From the NCBI RefSeq assembly GCF_900142965.1, contig NZ_FRCQ01000003.1, positions 124,001 to 188,000 on the forward strand: a DNA stretch of 64,000 nt, written 5' to 3'. Below, piece after piece: positions 1-8,380 of this stretch (its first letter is position 1; the number at the start of each line of letters is the position of its first letter). Made by a program: the position numbers and the translations under genes. The notes below the pieces were generated by a model. It was not told where the DNA came from, searched no databases, and saw only the letters and a list, made by a program, of their open reading frames with translations. Source of the DNA: Rhizobacter sp. OV335 (GTDB lineage: Bacteria > Pseudomonadota > Gammaproteobacteria > Burkholderiales > Burkholderiaceae_C).

Positions 1-26
1 GGGATTCTAGGAGGCATCCGGGCTAC
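1..26. repeat. REP-like palindromic repeat, cut by the window edge
   Basis: Read on the minus strand this is GTAGCCCGGATG followed by a short spacer and AATCCC. That is the familiar GTAGCCCGGAT...ATCCGGG type of extragenic palindrome. The outer part of the second arm lies outside the window. A compact copy occurs at 11038-11062. It overlaps the last bases of mtgA. Confidence 0.45.
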
Positions 27-796
27 GGGAGTTCGACTGCCCCCATGCGAGACACGACCGTCCCCGCCCGCCCGACCACGTACGCCGACCCCGGCCGCTT
101 CTCGAAGCGCTTCGGCGCCGGCAGCATCACCGCCAGGCGTGCCGCCTGGAGCGGCGCGAGCCTTGCCGCGTCGACCCGGAAGTAGTGCCGCGCGGCGGCC
201 TGCGCGCCGAACACGCCTTCGCCCCACTCGACGTTGTTCAGGTAGATCTCGAGGATGCGCTGCTTCGACAGCAGCCCCTCCAGCATGAACGTGATGACGA
301 ACTCCTGCGCCTTGCGCGGCAGGCTGCGTTCGCTGCCGAGGAACAGGTTCTTCGCGAGCTGCTGCGTGATCGTCGAGCCGCCGATGATCTTGGGCTCGGC
401 ACGGCGGGCCGGCGTGGCGTGTGCCTTCGGCGGGCGTTGCTCGAGGCGATCGTTGATCCGGTCGGCCCGCGCCTCGGCCCGCTGGTTCTTCTCCCAGGCC
501 TTCTCGACCGCTTCCCATTCGACACCGCTGTGCTCGGTGAAGCCGGCGTCTTCCGACGCGATCACCGCCCGCTTCAGCGTGTCGGCGATGTGGTCGTACG
601 GCTGCCACTCCTGGCTCCACGGCACCTGGTGCTGCTCGGTCAGCAGCCGCCAGGCCTCGGAGCGCTGGAAGGTCGTCGACTGCGGGTCGACGACCAGCAT
701 CAGCGCGACGCGCGCCAGGAAGTACAGCTGCAGCGCGAGCACCGACAGCACCGACAGCGCGATCAGCCGCGCGACCTGGCGGACCGCGTTCTTCAT
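23..796 (-). CDS. mtgA: Monofunctional biosynthetic peptidoglycan glycosyltransferase
   Basis: A 257-residue GT51 glycosyltransferase that polymerises lipid II glycan strands at the periplasmic face of the inner membrane. Residues 10-36 form one N-terminal membrane anchor. The catalytic glutamate sits in ASEDAGF (E82), and the second conserved block GGSTITQQLAKNLFL is present. Between them is a charged insertion (about residues 101-133) longer than in E. coli MtgA. There is no transpeptidase domain, so this is not a class A PBP. An open frame runs further upstream, but the homology starts at MKNAVRQ, and this ATG overlaps the aroE stop by 4 bases (793-796), so the two genes are probably translationally coupled. 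Confidence 0.93.
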   Translation of the reverse strand: MKNAVRQVARLIALSVLSVLALQLYFLARVALMLVVDPQSTTFQRSEAWRLLTEQHQVPWSQEWQPYDHIADTLKRAVIASEDAGFTEHSGVEWEAVEKAWEKNQRAEARADRINDRLEQRPPKAHATPARRAEPKIIGGSTITQQLAKNLFLGSERSLPRKAQEFVITFMLEGLLSKQRILEIYLNNVEWGEGVFGAQAAARHYFRVDAARLAPLQAARLAVMLPAPKRFEKRPGSAYVVGRAGTVVSRMGAVELP

Positions 797-1635
797 CGGC
801 TGGCGGCGGACAGCCGCGCCTGCAGCTCGGCCAGCACCGGCGCGGTGTCGGGGCGCACGCCGCGCCAGACGAAGAAGGCCTCGCCGGCCTGCTCGACCAG
901 CATGCCCAGGCCGTCGCGGCCGACCGCGCCATGTTGCGCGGCCCAGGCGACGAAGCCCTGCGCGGCCGGGCCGTACATCATGTCCAGCGCCAGCGAGCCG
1001 GCGCGCAGCACGCGCGGCGACACCGGAATGCCGGCGCCCTGCAGGCTGCTCGCGCTCGCGTTGACGATGACGTCGAAGGCCTCGCCGCAGTCGGCCAGGC
1101 CGGTGGCGCGCAATTCGACCCCGGCATGGCGCGCCGGCCCCGCATGGCGGGCCACCAGCGCCTGTGCCTTGTCGATGCTGCGGTTGGCCAGCACCAGCTG
1201 CGCCGGGCGCGCCGCCAGCAGCGGGCCGAGCGCACCGGCCGCGCCGCCACCGGCGCCGACCACCAGCACGCGCTGCCCGGCCAGCGCCCGGCCGGCATTG
1301 CGCTCGATGTCGCGCACCAGGCCGCAGCCGTCGGCGTTGTCGGCCAGCCAGTCGTTGCGTTCGTCGAAGCGCAGGATGTTGGCGGCCCCGGCCAGCGCCG
1401 CACGGTCGGTGCGCCGCGCGGCCAGCGCGAACGCATCGAACTTGAACGGCACGGTGACGTTGCAGCCGCGCCCGCCCTCGTCGGCGAAGCGGCGCACGGT
1501 GCCGGCGAAGCCGTCGAGCGGGCACAGCAGCCGGTCGTAGTGCAGCGCCTGGCCGGTCTGCTCGGCGAAGCGGGCGTGGATGAACGGCGACTGGCTGTGC
1601 TCGACCGGATTGCCGGCGACGACGTAACGGTCCAT
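793..1635 (-). CDS. aroE: Shikimate dehydrogenase (NADP+)
   Basis: A 280-residue cytoplasmic enzyme reducing 3-dehydroshikimate to shikimate, the fourth step of the shikimate pathway. The N-terminal substrate domain carries NPVEHSQSPFIH near residue 9 and NVTVPFK, which holds the catalytic lysine. The Rossmann domain begins with VVGAGGGAAGALGPLL, the NADP loop. The C-terminal GLGMLVEQAGEAFFVWRG is the typical closing helix. It lies between the TonB-like gene (16 bases upstream) and mtgA (4-base overlap), a pairing common in Burkholderiales. Confidence 0.95.
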   Translation of the reverse strand: MDRYVVAGNPVEHSQSPFIHARFAEQTGQALHYDRLLCPLDGFAGTVRRFADEGGRGCNVTVPFKFDAFALAARRTDRAALAGAANILRFDERNDWLADNADGCGLVRDIERNAGRALAGQRVLVVGAGGGAAGALGPLLAARPAQLVLANRSIDKAQALVARHAGPARHAGVELRATGLADCGEAFDVIVNASASSLQGAGIPVSPRVLRAGSLALDMMYGPAAQGFVAWAAQHGAVGRDGLGMLVEQAGEAFFVWRGVRPDTAPVLAELQARLSAASR

Positions 1636-1651
1636 GGAGGATTCTTCGAGA

Positions 1652-2512
1652 TCAGCGCTGCTCGGGAGCGGTCAAGGTGGTTTCGAGGCCCTCGTCACGC
1701 GTGAAGCGGAAGCGCGACGTGATCACCAGCTGGTCGGCGCGCTTGCGCATCTCGGTGCTGAACTGGCCGAACGGCGCGGCCGCCCGCACGATGGCCTGGG
1801 CGCGCTTGTCGAGCAGCGGCGATTTCGACGGCCGCACGATCTCGGTCTCCATCACGCGGCCGGCGGCATCGATCGTGATCACCATCATCAGCTCGCCGTA
1901 GATCTTCTTGCCCTGCGATTCGGGGAAGTTGCGGGTGCCGCGGTCCTCGATCTTGCGGCGCAGCGAGTCGTAGTAGATCGCGTACAGCTCCTCGCGCGTG
2001 GCCGGGCTGATGTAGCGCTTCTTGGGCCGCGAGTTCTCCTCGTTGATGCGCTTCTCGATCTCGGCCAGCAGCTGCATCAGCTGGCGGCGGCGCTCTTCCT
2101 GCGCGCGCGCGGCGGGGTCGCCGCGGTCGCGCTTCGGGTCAGGCGCCGGCAGGTAGGCCAGCTCGCGGCGCACCTGCGCGAGCAGCTGCTGCTGCGTCTC
2201 CTGCAGCTGCTCGATCTGCTTGTGGGCCTCGTCGGCCGCGTCGCCGAGCTCCATCATCGGCGACGACGGCAGCGGCGAGGTCGCGCGGCCGCGTTCGGCT
2301 TCGCCGCCGCCGGCCAGGTTGCGCTGCGCGATCGCCTGCGCCTTGGTCGGCGCCTCGGCCGAGCTGCCGTTGACGAGGATGACCTCCAGCGGCGTGTCCT
2401 GGAACACGCGGTTGAAACTCTCCGGATCGACGAAGCGCACCACCAGCAACAGGGCGTGCACGCCGATCGACACCGTGAGCGCGATCTGCAGGGTGGAGAA
2501 CTTCTTCAGCAT
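1652..2512 (-). CDS. TonB-like energy transducer
   Basis: A 286-residue inner-membrane protein. The start is placed at MLKKFSTLQ, immediately before a hydrophobic anchor (about residues 8-25), rather than at an in-frame ATG 19 codons upstream. The centre is a charged Gln/Glu/Arg-rich helical or coiled-coil stretch (about residues 95-165). The end resembles a TonB C-terminal domain, with YGELMMVITIDAAGRVMETEIV and a final beta strand. There is no long Pro-Lys periplasmic spacer and no exbB/exbD nearby, so its receptor and energising partners are unknown. It lies 7 bases after the RNase gene and is probably co-transcribed with it. Confidence 0.75.
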   Translation of the reverse strand: MLKKFSTLQIALTVSIGVHALLLVVRFVDPESFNRVFQDTPLEVILVNGSSAEAPTKAQAIAQRNLAGGGEAERGRATSPLPSSPMMELGDAADEAHKQIEQLQETQQQLLAQVRRELAYLPAPDPKRDRGDPAARAQEERRRQLMQLLAEIEKRINEENSRPKKRYISPATREELYAIYYDSLRRKIEDRGTRNFPESQGKKIYGELMMVITIDAAGRVMETEIVRPSKSPLLDKRAQAIVRAAAPFGQFSTEMRKRADQLVITSRFRFTRDEGLETTLTAPEQR

Positions 2513-2519
2513 CGATCTC

Positions 2520-4580
2520 TCAGGCGGCAGGGGTGGTGGCGGCCGCATCGGCCGGCGCGTCATCGGCATCGTCCGCGGCCACGTCGATCGCCAGCGTCAG
2601 CGGGCCGGCGGCGACGTCCTCGTTCTCGGCTTCGGCGTCCTCGACGACCGCGTCATCGGCCGTGGTGTCCGGATCGTCGATGCGCGACAGCACGCTCGCA
2701 TGCACGTCCAGCGTCAGCAGGTCGGTGCCGGTGATGCGCACCTTCACGCGCGCACCGCGCGGCAACCGCTCGGCACCGACGGCGCGGAACACCAGCGGCA
2801 GCGTGTCGGCACGCACCAGGCCCTCTTTCATGACCGCGGCGTCGAGTTCGGCGATGCCGTTCTGCTCGAGGTACTTCAGCGTCCAGTAGCGCTCGATGCC
2901 CGACTGGAAGCCGTTGTAGGCGCTGTAGGCCGCATCGAAGCTGGAGATGACCGAGAACAGCGCCGCATCCTTCGGCTTGAACGGCGCGGCCAGCGCCGCG
3001 GTGCGGCCGTGGCGCGCGCAGGCGACGATCTGCCACTGGTTCAGCAGGTCGACATAGCGGCGCAGCGGCGAGGTGGCCCAGGTGTATTGCGCGACGCCCA
3101 TGCCGGCGTGCGGTGCCGCGCGTGTGCCCATGCGCACCTTGACGCCCGGCGCCATGCTGGCCTGGCTGCGGTAGATGCCCGGCACGCCGAGGTCGTTGAG
3201 CCAGCCGCCCCAGGTGCTGTTGGCGAGGATCATCGCCTCGGCGACGATCAGGTCCAGCGGCGAGCCGCGCTGGCGCGTGCCGATGCTGACGCGCTCATGG
3301 CCCTGCGGCTCGGCGCCGTCGTTGCCGTCGAGCTTGAAGTTGTAGTCGGCCCGGTTGAACAGCTCCGGCTTGCCGCGCACCTGCTCGCGGCCGGCCTTCA
3401 GGTGGCGCGCCAGGCGGAAGCAGAACGCCAGTTCCGGCGCGAACTCGTAAGGCGCCGGCGCGTCGCCGAGCAGCGTGGCTTCGGTGATCACCGCGTCGAG
3501 CTGGTCGTGGCGCAGGTTGGCGGCGATCGGCACGCGCTCCAGCTTCGTCTCGCTGCCGGTCACTTTCAGCGTCGCCTCGTCGAAGCTGACGTACAGCGAC
3601 ACCGCAGGGCAGTCGCGCCCGGCCATCAGCGTGTAGGCCTGCACCACCTCGTCGGGCAGCATCGTCAGCTTGTAGCCCGGCATGTAGACGGTCGACAGCC
3701 GGTCGCGCGCGACCTTGTCGACCGGGCTGTCGGGCGCGATCGCGAGGCTGGGGGCGGCGATGTGCACGCCGAACACCACGGTGCCGCTGCCCAGGCCCTG
3801 CACCGACAGCGCGTCGTCGATCTCGGTGGTCTGCGAATCGTCGATCGAGAACGCCTGCACGGCCGCGACCGGCAGCACGTCCTTGATGGCCGGGGCCGAC
3901 AGCGGCGGGAAGCCGGTGCCCTTCGGGAAGTTCTCGAACAGGAAGCGCCGCCAGTGGAACTGGTACGGCGAATCGATCGCGCCGGCCGCCGTCAGCAGGT
4001 CGAGCGGCGCCTTCTGCGCGCGGCGCGAGGCTTCGACGACGGCCTTGTACTCGGCGGCGTTCTTGTCGGGGCGGAACAAAATCTTGTAGAGCTGCTCGCG
4101 CACCGGCACCGGGCACTGGCCGGCCACCAGCTCGGCGGCCCAGCCCTCGATCTGCGCGGCCTGCTGCTTCTTGCGCTCGATGCCGAGCAGCGCGGCCTTC
4201 ACGATCTCTTCCGGCGCCTTCTTGAACTGGCCCTTGCCGAGGCGGCGGAAGTAATGCGGCGCCTCGAACAGCCGGAACAGCGCGGCGGCCTGCTTCTCGG
4301 TGCCGGCCTTGGCGTCGAAGTAGTCGCGCGCCAGGTCGGCGAAGCCGAACTCGGTGTCGGGCGCGAACTCCCAGGCCAGGTCGAGGTCGATCTCGCGGGC
4401 GAGCCGCTGGCCTTCGGCGATCAGCTCGGCCGGCAGCGGCTTCTCGAACTTCAGCAGCACGTTGGCCGCCTTCACCTTCACGCGCTTGCCGGAGTCGAGC
4501 TCGACCTGCATCGAGCTGTCGGCTTCAGTCATCACGCGGCCGGCGAGGAACTTGCCGGCGTCTTCGAACAATGCATACAT
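2520..4580 (-). CDS. RNase II-family (RNB domain) 3'-5' exoribonuclease
   Basis: A 686-residue protein with an RNB catalytic domain in its middle third. The metal-binding signature is visible at residues 246-258 (IDDSQTTEIDDAL), giving D247, E253, D255 and D256. Residue 253 is Glu where classical RNase II has Asp, as I recall is usual in this subfamily. The C-terminal region resembles an S1-like fold (ARVKVRITGTDLLTLDV) and ends in an acidic/Ala-rich tail. It is expected to degrade single-stranded RNA processively in the cytoplasm. It could be called RNase R-like, but its length and the absence of a basic tail favour the shorter beta-proteobacterial RNB family. Confidence 0.88.
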   Translation of the reverse strand: MYALFEDAGKFLAGRVMTEADSSMQVELDSGKRVKVKAANVLLKFEKPLPAELIAEGQRLAREIDLDLAWEFAPDTEFGFADLARDYFDAKAGTEKQAAALFRLFEAPHYFRRLGKGQFKKAPEEIVKAALLGIERKKQQAAQIEGWAAELVAGQCPVPVREQLYKILFRPDKNAAEYKAVVEASRRAQKAPLDLLTAAGAIDSPYQFHWRRFLFENFPKGTGFPPLSAPAIKDVLPVAAVQAFSIDDSQTTEIDDALSVQGLGSGTVVFGVHIAAPSLAIAPDSPVDKVARDRLSTVYMPGYKLTMLPDEVVQAYTLMAGRDCPAVSLYVSFDEATLKVTGSETKLERVPIAANLRHDQLDAVITEATLLGDAPAPYEFAPELAFCFRLARHLKAGREQVRGKPELFNRADYNFKLDGNDGAEPQGHERVSIGTRQRGSPLDLIVAEAMILANSTWGGWLNDLGVPGIYRSQASMAPGVKVRMGTRAAPHAGMGVAQYTWATSPLRRYVDLLNQWQIVACARHGRTAALAAPFKPKDAALFSVISSFDAAYSAYNGFQSGIERYWTLKYLEQNGIAELDAAVMKEGLVRADTLPLVFRAVGAERLPRGARVKVRITGTDLLTLDVHASVLSRIDDPDTTADDAVVEDAEAENEDVAAGPLTLAIDVAADDADDAPADAAATTPAA

Positions 4581-4617
4581 GGGGTGGGATTGTCGCGGAA
4601 AGCTCGGGCGTTCCCGG

Positions 4618-5205
4618 TCACGGGGAGGGCGCGAGCTGCAGGAAATGCATCAGGTGGGGCAGGTGGTGCTCGAACCCGCTGAGCGCGTGGTCGCTGCCCT
4701 CGACGATGCGCAGGTGGGCGCCGCGGTAGCGCTCGCTCATCTCGCGCCAGTCGAGCACCTCGTCGCCGGTGGCGATCACCGCGAAGTAGCGCGACGGCTT
4801 TGCGAGCGCGCCCGGCGTCATCGCGCGCAGCTGGTCGACGTAGGCCGGCATGAAGTAGAAGCGCTCCTCGCTGTGCCAGGCCTTGGTTTCGCCGATGTGC
4901 TTCGCCAGGTCGCGGGCCGGGTCGACCGCCGGGTTCAGCAGCACCGCCGGGCAGCCGAGCTGCTCGGCCAGCACCGTCGCATAGAAGCCGCCGAGCGAGC
5001 TGCCGATGATCGCCGTGCGCCCGCGCGGCCACCAGGCCAGCTCGGCGTGCAGGCCGTCGATCGCCTCCTGTGGCGACGGTGGCAGCTGCGGGCACCACCA
5101 GCTGACGCGCGGGGCGTGGCGCCGCACCCAGGCCTCGGCTTGGCGCGCCTTGGTCGAGCGTGGCGACGAACGAAAACCGTGCAGGTAGAGGAGGTGGGTG
5201 ATCAT
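4618..5205 (-). CDS. YqiA-like alpha/beta-hydrolase esterase
   Basis: A 195-residue protein of the YqiA/UPF0227 esterase family. It opens with a hydrophobic strand and the HGFRSSP oxyanion motif. The nucleophile elbow is GSSLGGFYA, and the catalytic His lies in EGSDHALSGFEHH. The preferred start is MITHLLYLHGF; in-frame codons further upstream encode an Arg/Pro-rich stretch that looks untranslated. The physiological substrate is unknown. It lies 37 bases upstream of the RNB gene on the same strand. Confidence 0.85.
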   Translation of the reverse strand: MITHLLYLHGFRSSPRSTKARQAEAWVRRHAPRVSWWCPQLPPSPQEAIDGLHAELAWWPRGRTAIIGSSLGGFYATVLAEQLGCPAVLLNPAVDPARDLAKHIGETKAWHSEERFYFMPAYVDQLRAMTPGALAKPSRYFAVIATGDEVLDWREMSERYRGAHLRIVEGSDHALSGFEHHLPHLMHFLQLAPSP

Positions 5206-5449
5206 GAAGCGTGAGGAATGCACATCCGGTGCAGCGCTCGCAGGCCGCGGGCGTCCGATAGGCGGGAGGCACGGAACCTGCAAAGCGCGACGGAGTCTAG
5301 CTCGGCGTTCCACGGGGTGGACGCCCGGTGCAAGGCTCTACACTTTGTTTCCACGCGGCCTCCATCCGACAGCCCGTGATTGCGTCCAATCGCTTCCAGA
5401 AGCCGCTCCCGGTCCCCTCCCACAAGGACATCACAAGGACACCGTTGAC

Positions 5450-8197
5450 GTGAATGACTCCCTGAACCTCCCGAGATCCACGGCACCTGCCGGCCTGTCC
5501 CTGGCGCTGGCCGGCCTGCTGCTGCAAGGCTGCGTGACGACCGTGACGCCGACGCCGCCGGTCGTCGTCATCGCCCCGGCCGGCGCCGCGTCGGCACCGG
5601 TCAGCGCGGCGGCTTCTGCCGCCGCCGCCTCGGCTGCTGCTGCGGCCTCCGCGCCGGGCGCCATCGTGGTGCGGCTCGACCCGACCGCCCCGAAGCCCTT
5701 CGACGAGGTCATCAAGGGCGCGACCCACCAGGACGGCTTCGTGCCGGTGTGGCGCAAGGACGAGAAGACCTGGCTCGAGATCCCGGTCGAGCGCCTGGAT
5801 CAGCCGTTCATGCTGTCGATCAACATCTCGAACTCGATCGGCGAGCGCGGGCTGTACGCCAGCCAGATGGGGCCGCAGTGGCTGGCCAGCTTCCGCAAGA
5901 TCGGCAGCAACCTGATCCAGCTGGTGGCGCTGAACAGCAACTACGTCGCGACGACGCCGGCGATGCGCGCGAGCGTCGAGCAGGCGTTCTCGAACAGCCT
6001 GCTGGGCGCGGCCAGCATCGTCAGCGCGCCGCACCCGCAGCGCAAGTCGGTGCTGGTCGACGCGAACTTCCTGCTGGCGGACATGCCGGGCTACGCCACC
6101 GCGATCGAGACGGCGTTCCGCCTGCCGTACGCGCTGGACCGCGGCAACTCGTACTTCGAGAAGATCCGCGTCACCGACGACCTGACGACGCTGAACGCGC
6201 GCATGCACTACGCGACCGCGCGCATGCCGGCGCCGCCGCTGACGCCGAGCCCGGTGCCCACGCCGCCGCCGCCGCAGACCACGCCGGACCCGCGCAGCAT
6301 GTTCGTCGGCTACGTCTACAACTTCGCGAAGCTCGGCGAGCCGATGGCGGCGCGCAAGACCGACCCGCGCCTCGGCCACTTCTTCGACGTCGTCACCGAC
6401 CTGACGAGCGACACCAAGGCCAACCCGCGGCTGCACTACGTGACCCGCTGGCGCCTGGAGAAGCAGGACCCGCAGGCCGCGCTGTCCGAACCGAAGCAGC
6501 CGATCGTCTACTGGCTCGACAAGAACATCCCGGTGCAGTACCGCGGGGCGGTCGAGGCCGGCGTGCTGGAGTGGAACAAGGCCTTCGAGCGCATCGGCTT
6601 CAAGAACGCGATCGTCGCGAAGCAGCAGCCCGACGATGCCGACTGGGACAACATGGACGCGCGCCATGCGTCGATCCGCTGGTTCACCGGCGCCGACGTC
6701 GGCTTCGCGATCGGCCCGAGCCATTCCGATCCGCGCACCGGCGAGATCATCGATGCCGACATCGGCATGAGCGACGTGTTCGGCCGCGGCGCGCGGCGCT
6801 TCCTGGTCGAAGACGTGGGTCGCGCGACGCCGTTCGCGTCGCCCGCCTTTGCCGCCTGGAGCAAGTTCGGCGGTGCCGACTACTGCAACTACGCGCAGGA
6901 GGCCGCCGGCGAGATGGACTTCGCGATGGACCTGCTCGAGGCGCGCGGCGAGATCGCGCCGGACGGTCCGGAGGCGGATGCCTTCGTGCAGTCGCGCATC
7001 AAGGACGTGGTGATGCACGAGGTCGGCCACACGCTGGGGCTGAAGCACAACTTCAAGGCCTCGACGGTGGTCAGCCGCACGCAGCTGCAGGACACGGGTT
7101 TCACCGAGAGCAAGGGCATTTCCGGCTCGGTGATGGACTACAACGCCTACAACCTGGCGCTGGCGGGCGAGCACCAGGCGAGCCTGAACAACACGACGCT
7201 CGGGCCGTACGACTACTGGGCGATCGAATACGCCTACAAGCAGATCGCGCCGGCCGACGAGACGGCGGAGCTGGCGCGCATCGCATCGCGCAGCACCGAT
7301 CCGCTGCTGGCCTATGCGGACGACGCCGAGGCCGGCGGCCAACGCGGCAACGACGGCATCGACCCGCTGGTCAACCGCTTCGACCTGGGCGACGACCCGC
7401 TCGCGTACTACGAGAAGCGGCTGCAGCTGTCACGCGAGCTGTGGCAGCGCGTGCAGGACCGTGCGCCGCAGCCGGGCGACGAGGCGATCCGCCAGCGCCG
7501 CGTGCTGCTCAGCGGCTTCCAGCAGCTCAACCGCGCGGCCGACCTGGTCGGCAAGTACGTCGGTGGCATGAACACCGTGCGCGACCTGCCGGGCTCGACC
7601 AAGCGGCCAGCCTATGCGCCGGTGGCGCCGGCCAAGCAGCGCGATGCGCTGCAGTTCCTGGCGAAGGGCTTGTTCAATGCGGACAGCTTCCGCTTCCGGC
7701 CGCAGTTCCTCGCGGGCCTGTCGCCCGACTACAACGAGTGGGACCGCGGCGGGCCGGTGAGCATTCCGGCCGCGGTGCTGCAGGTGCAGGTCACGGCGCT
7801 CGACCGGCTGATGAGCCCGGGCACCGCGTCGCGGCTGCTGGACCTGCCGCTGTACGTGGCCGATGCGAGCAAGCGCAACGTCATCTCGCTGGCCGAGGTG
7901 TACGGCACGCTGCAGGGCTCGGTGTGGAGCGAGCTGAAGACCGGCAGCGACATCGACCGGCTGCGCCGCAACCTGCAGCGCGAGCATCTGCGCCGCGTGC
8001 AGGCCTTGCTGATCCGCGGCGCGGGAACGCTGCCGCCGGACGCACTGAGCCTGGTGAGGATGGAGGCGGTGGAGCTGCAGGGGCAACTGCGTGCTGCGGT
8101 CAACGGGCCGAGGTTGTCGATCGAGAGCCGGGCGCATTTGCAGGACAGCCTGTCAACGCTGAACGAGGCGCTGAAGGCTTCGATGCTCAGGAGCTGA
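5450..8197 (+). CDS. Secreted zinc metalloprotease (DUF5117/DUF4953 type), probable lipoprotein
   Basis: A large extracytoplasmic gluzincin-like protease. The start is taken as GTG 5450, giving 915 residues. The open frame extends back to 5198, but the upstream part is Arg-rich and overlaps the divergent esterase gene. The N-terminus has a hydrophobic segment ending LLLQGC, a possible lipobox, followed by Ala/Pro/Ser linkers. The zinc site MHEVGHTLGLKHNF is near residue 523 (HExxHxxGxxH form). GSVMDYNAYN downstream resembles a Met-turn. I see no propeptide cleavage site. Its role is probably degradation of exogenous protein or envelope maintenance; substrates are unknown. Confidence 0.88.
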   Translation: MNDSLNLPRSTAPAGLSLALAGLLLQGCVTTVTPTPPVVVIAPAGAASAPVSAAASAAAASAAAAASAPGAIVVRLDPTAPKPFDEVIKGATHQDGFVPVWRKDEKTWLEIPVERLDQPFMLSINISNSIGERGLYASQMGPQWLASFRKIGSNLIQLVALNSNYVATTPAMRASVEQAFSNSLLGAASIVSAPHPQRKSVLVDANFLLADMPGYATAIETAFRLPYALDRGNSYFEKIRVTDDLTTLNARMHYATARMPAPPLTPSPVPTPPPPQTTPDPRSMFVGYVYNFAKLGEPMAARKTDPRLGHFFDVVTDLTSDTKANPRLHYVTRWRLEKQDPQAALSEPKQPIVYWLDKNIPVQYRGAVEAGVLEWNKAFERIGFKNAIVAKQQPDDADWDNMDARHASIRWFTGADVGFAIGPSHSDPRTGEIIDADIGMSDVFGRGARRFLVEDVGRATPFASPAFAAWSKFGGADYCNYAQEAAGEMDFAMDLLEARGEIAPDGPEADAFVQSRIKDVVMHEVGHTLGLKHNFKASTVVSRTQLQDTGFTESKGISGSVMDYNAYNLALAGEHQASLNNTTLGPYDYWAIEYAYKQIAPADETAELARIASRSTDPLLAYADDAEAGGQRGNDGIDPLVNRFDLGDDPLAYYEKRLQLSRELWQRVQDRAPQPGDEAIRQRRVLLSGFQQLNRAADLVGKYVGGMNTVRDLPGSTKRPAYAPVAPAKQRDALQFLAKGLFNADSFRFRPQFLAGLSPDYNEWDRGGPVSIPAAVLQVQVTALDRLMSPGTASRLLDLPLYVADASKRNVISLAEVYGTLQGSVWSELKTGSDIDRLRRNLQREHLRRVQALLIRGAGTLPPDALSLVRMEAVELQGQLRAAVNGPRLSIESRAHLQDSLSTLNEALKASMLRS

Positions 8198-8208
8198 CGA
8201 ACACACAC

Positions 8209-8355
8209 CCGTTCGCCCTGAGCAGGGACTGAGCCTGTCGAAGGCCCGTCCGTCGAAGGGTTGTGCCCGAAGCGCGCAGGGTCTTCGACAAGCTCAGTCC
8301 GACCCTTCGACAAGCTCAGGATGATCGGGCCCTTCGACAGGCTCAGGGCGAGCGG
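8209..8355. repeat. Cluster of TTCGACAAGCTCAG-type palindromic repeats
   Basis: Between convergent metalloprotease and mpl genes lie several half-sites of one family. GAGCCTGTCGAAGG is at 8231-8244, CTTCGACAAGCTCAG at 8283-8297, CCCTTCGACAAGCTCAGG at 8303-8320 and CCCTTCGACAGGCTCAGG at 8330-8347, which runs on into GCGAGCGG. The first copy is inverted relative to the others, so transcripts could form long hairpins. This family is widespread in intergenic DNA of Burkholderiales and related bacteria. Here it may also act as a bidirectional transcription barrier. Confidence 0.8.
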
Positions 8356-8380
8356 GGTTTCTTTGCCTTCGCGGGAATCT

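Noticed and set aside
2220-4682. 820-codon plus-strand frame opposite the RNB gene
   Set aside because: Shadow frame; the RNB active-site motif on the other strand is decisive.
5198-5449. Extended start for the zinc metalloprotease
   Set aside because: It would precede the signal sequence with 84 non-hydrophobic residues and overlap the divergent esterase start.
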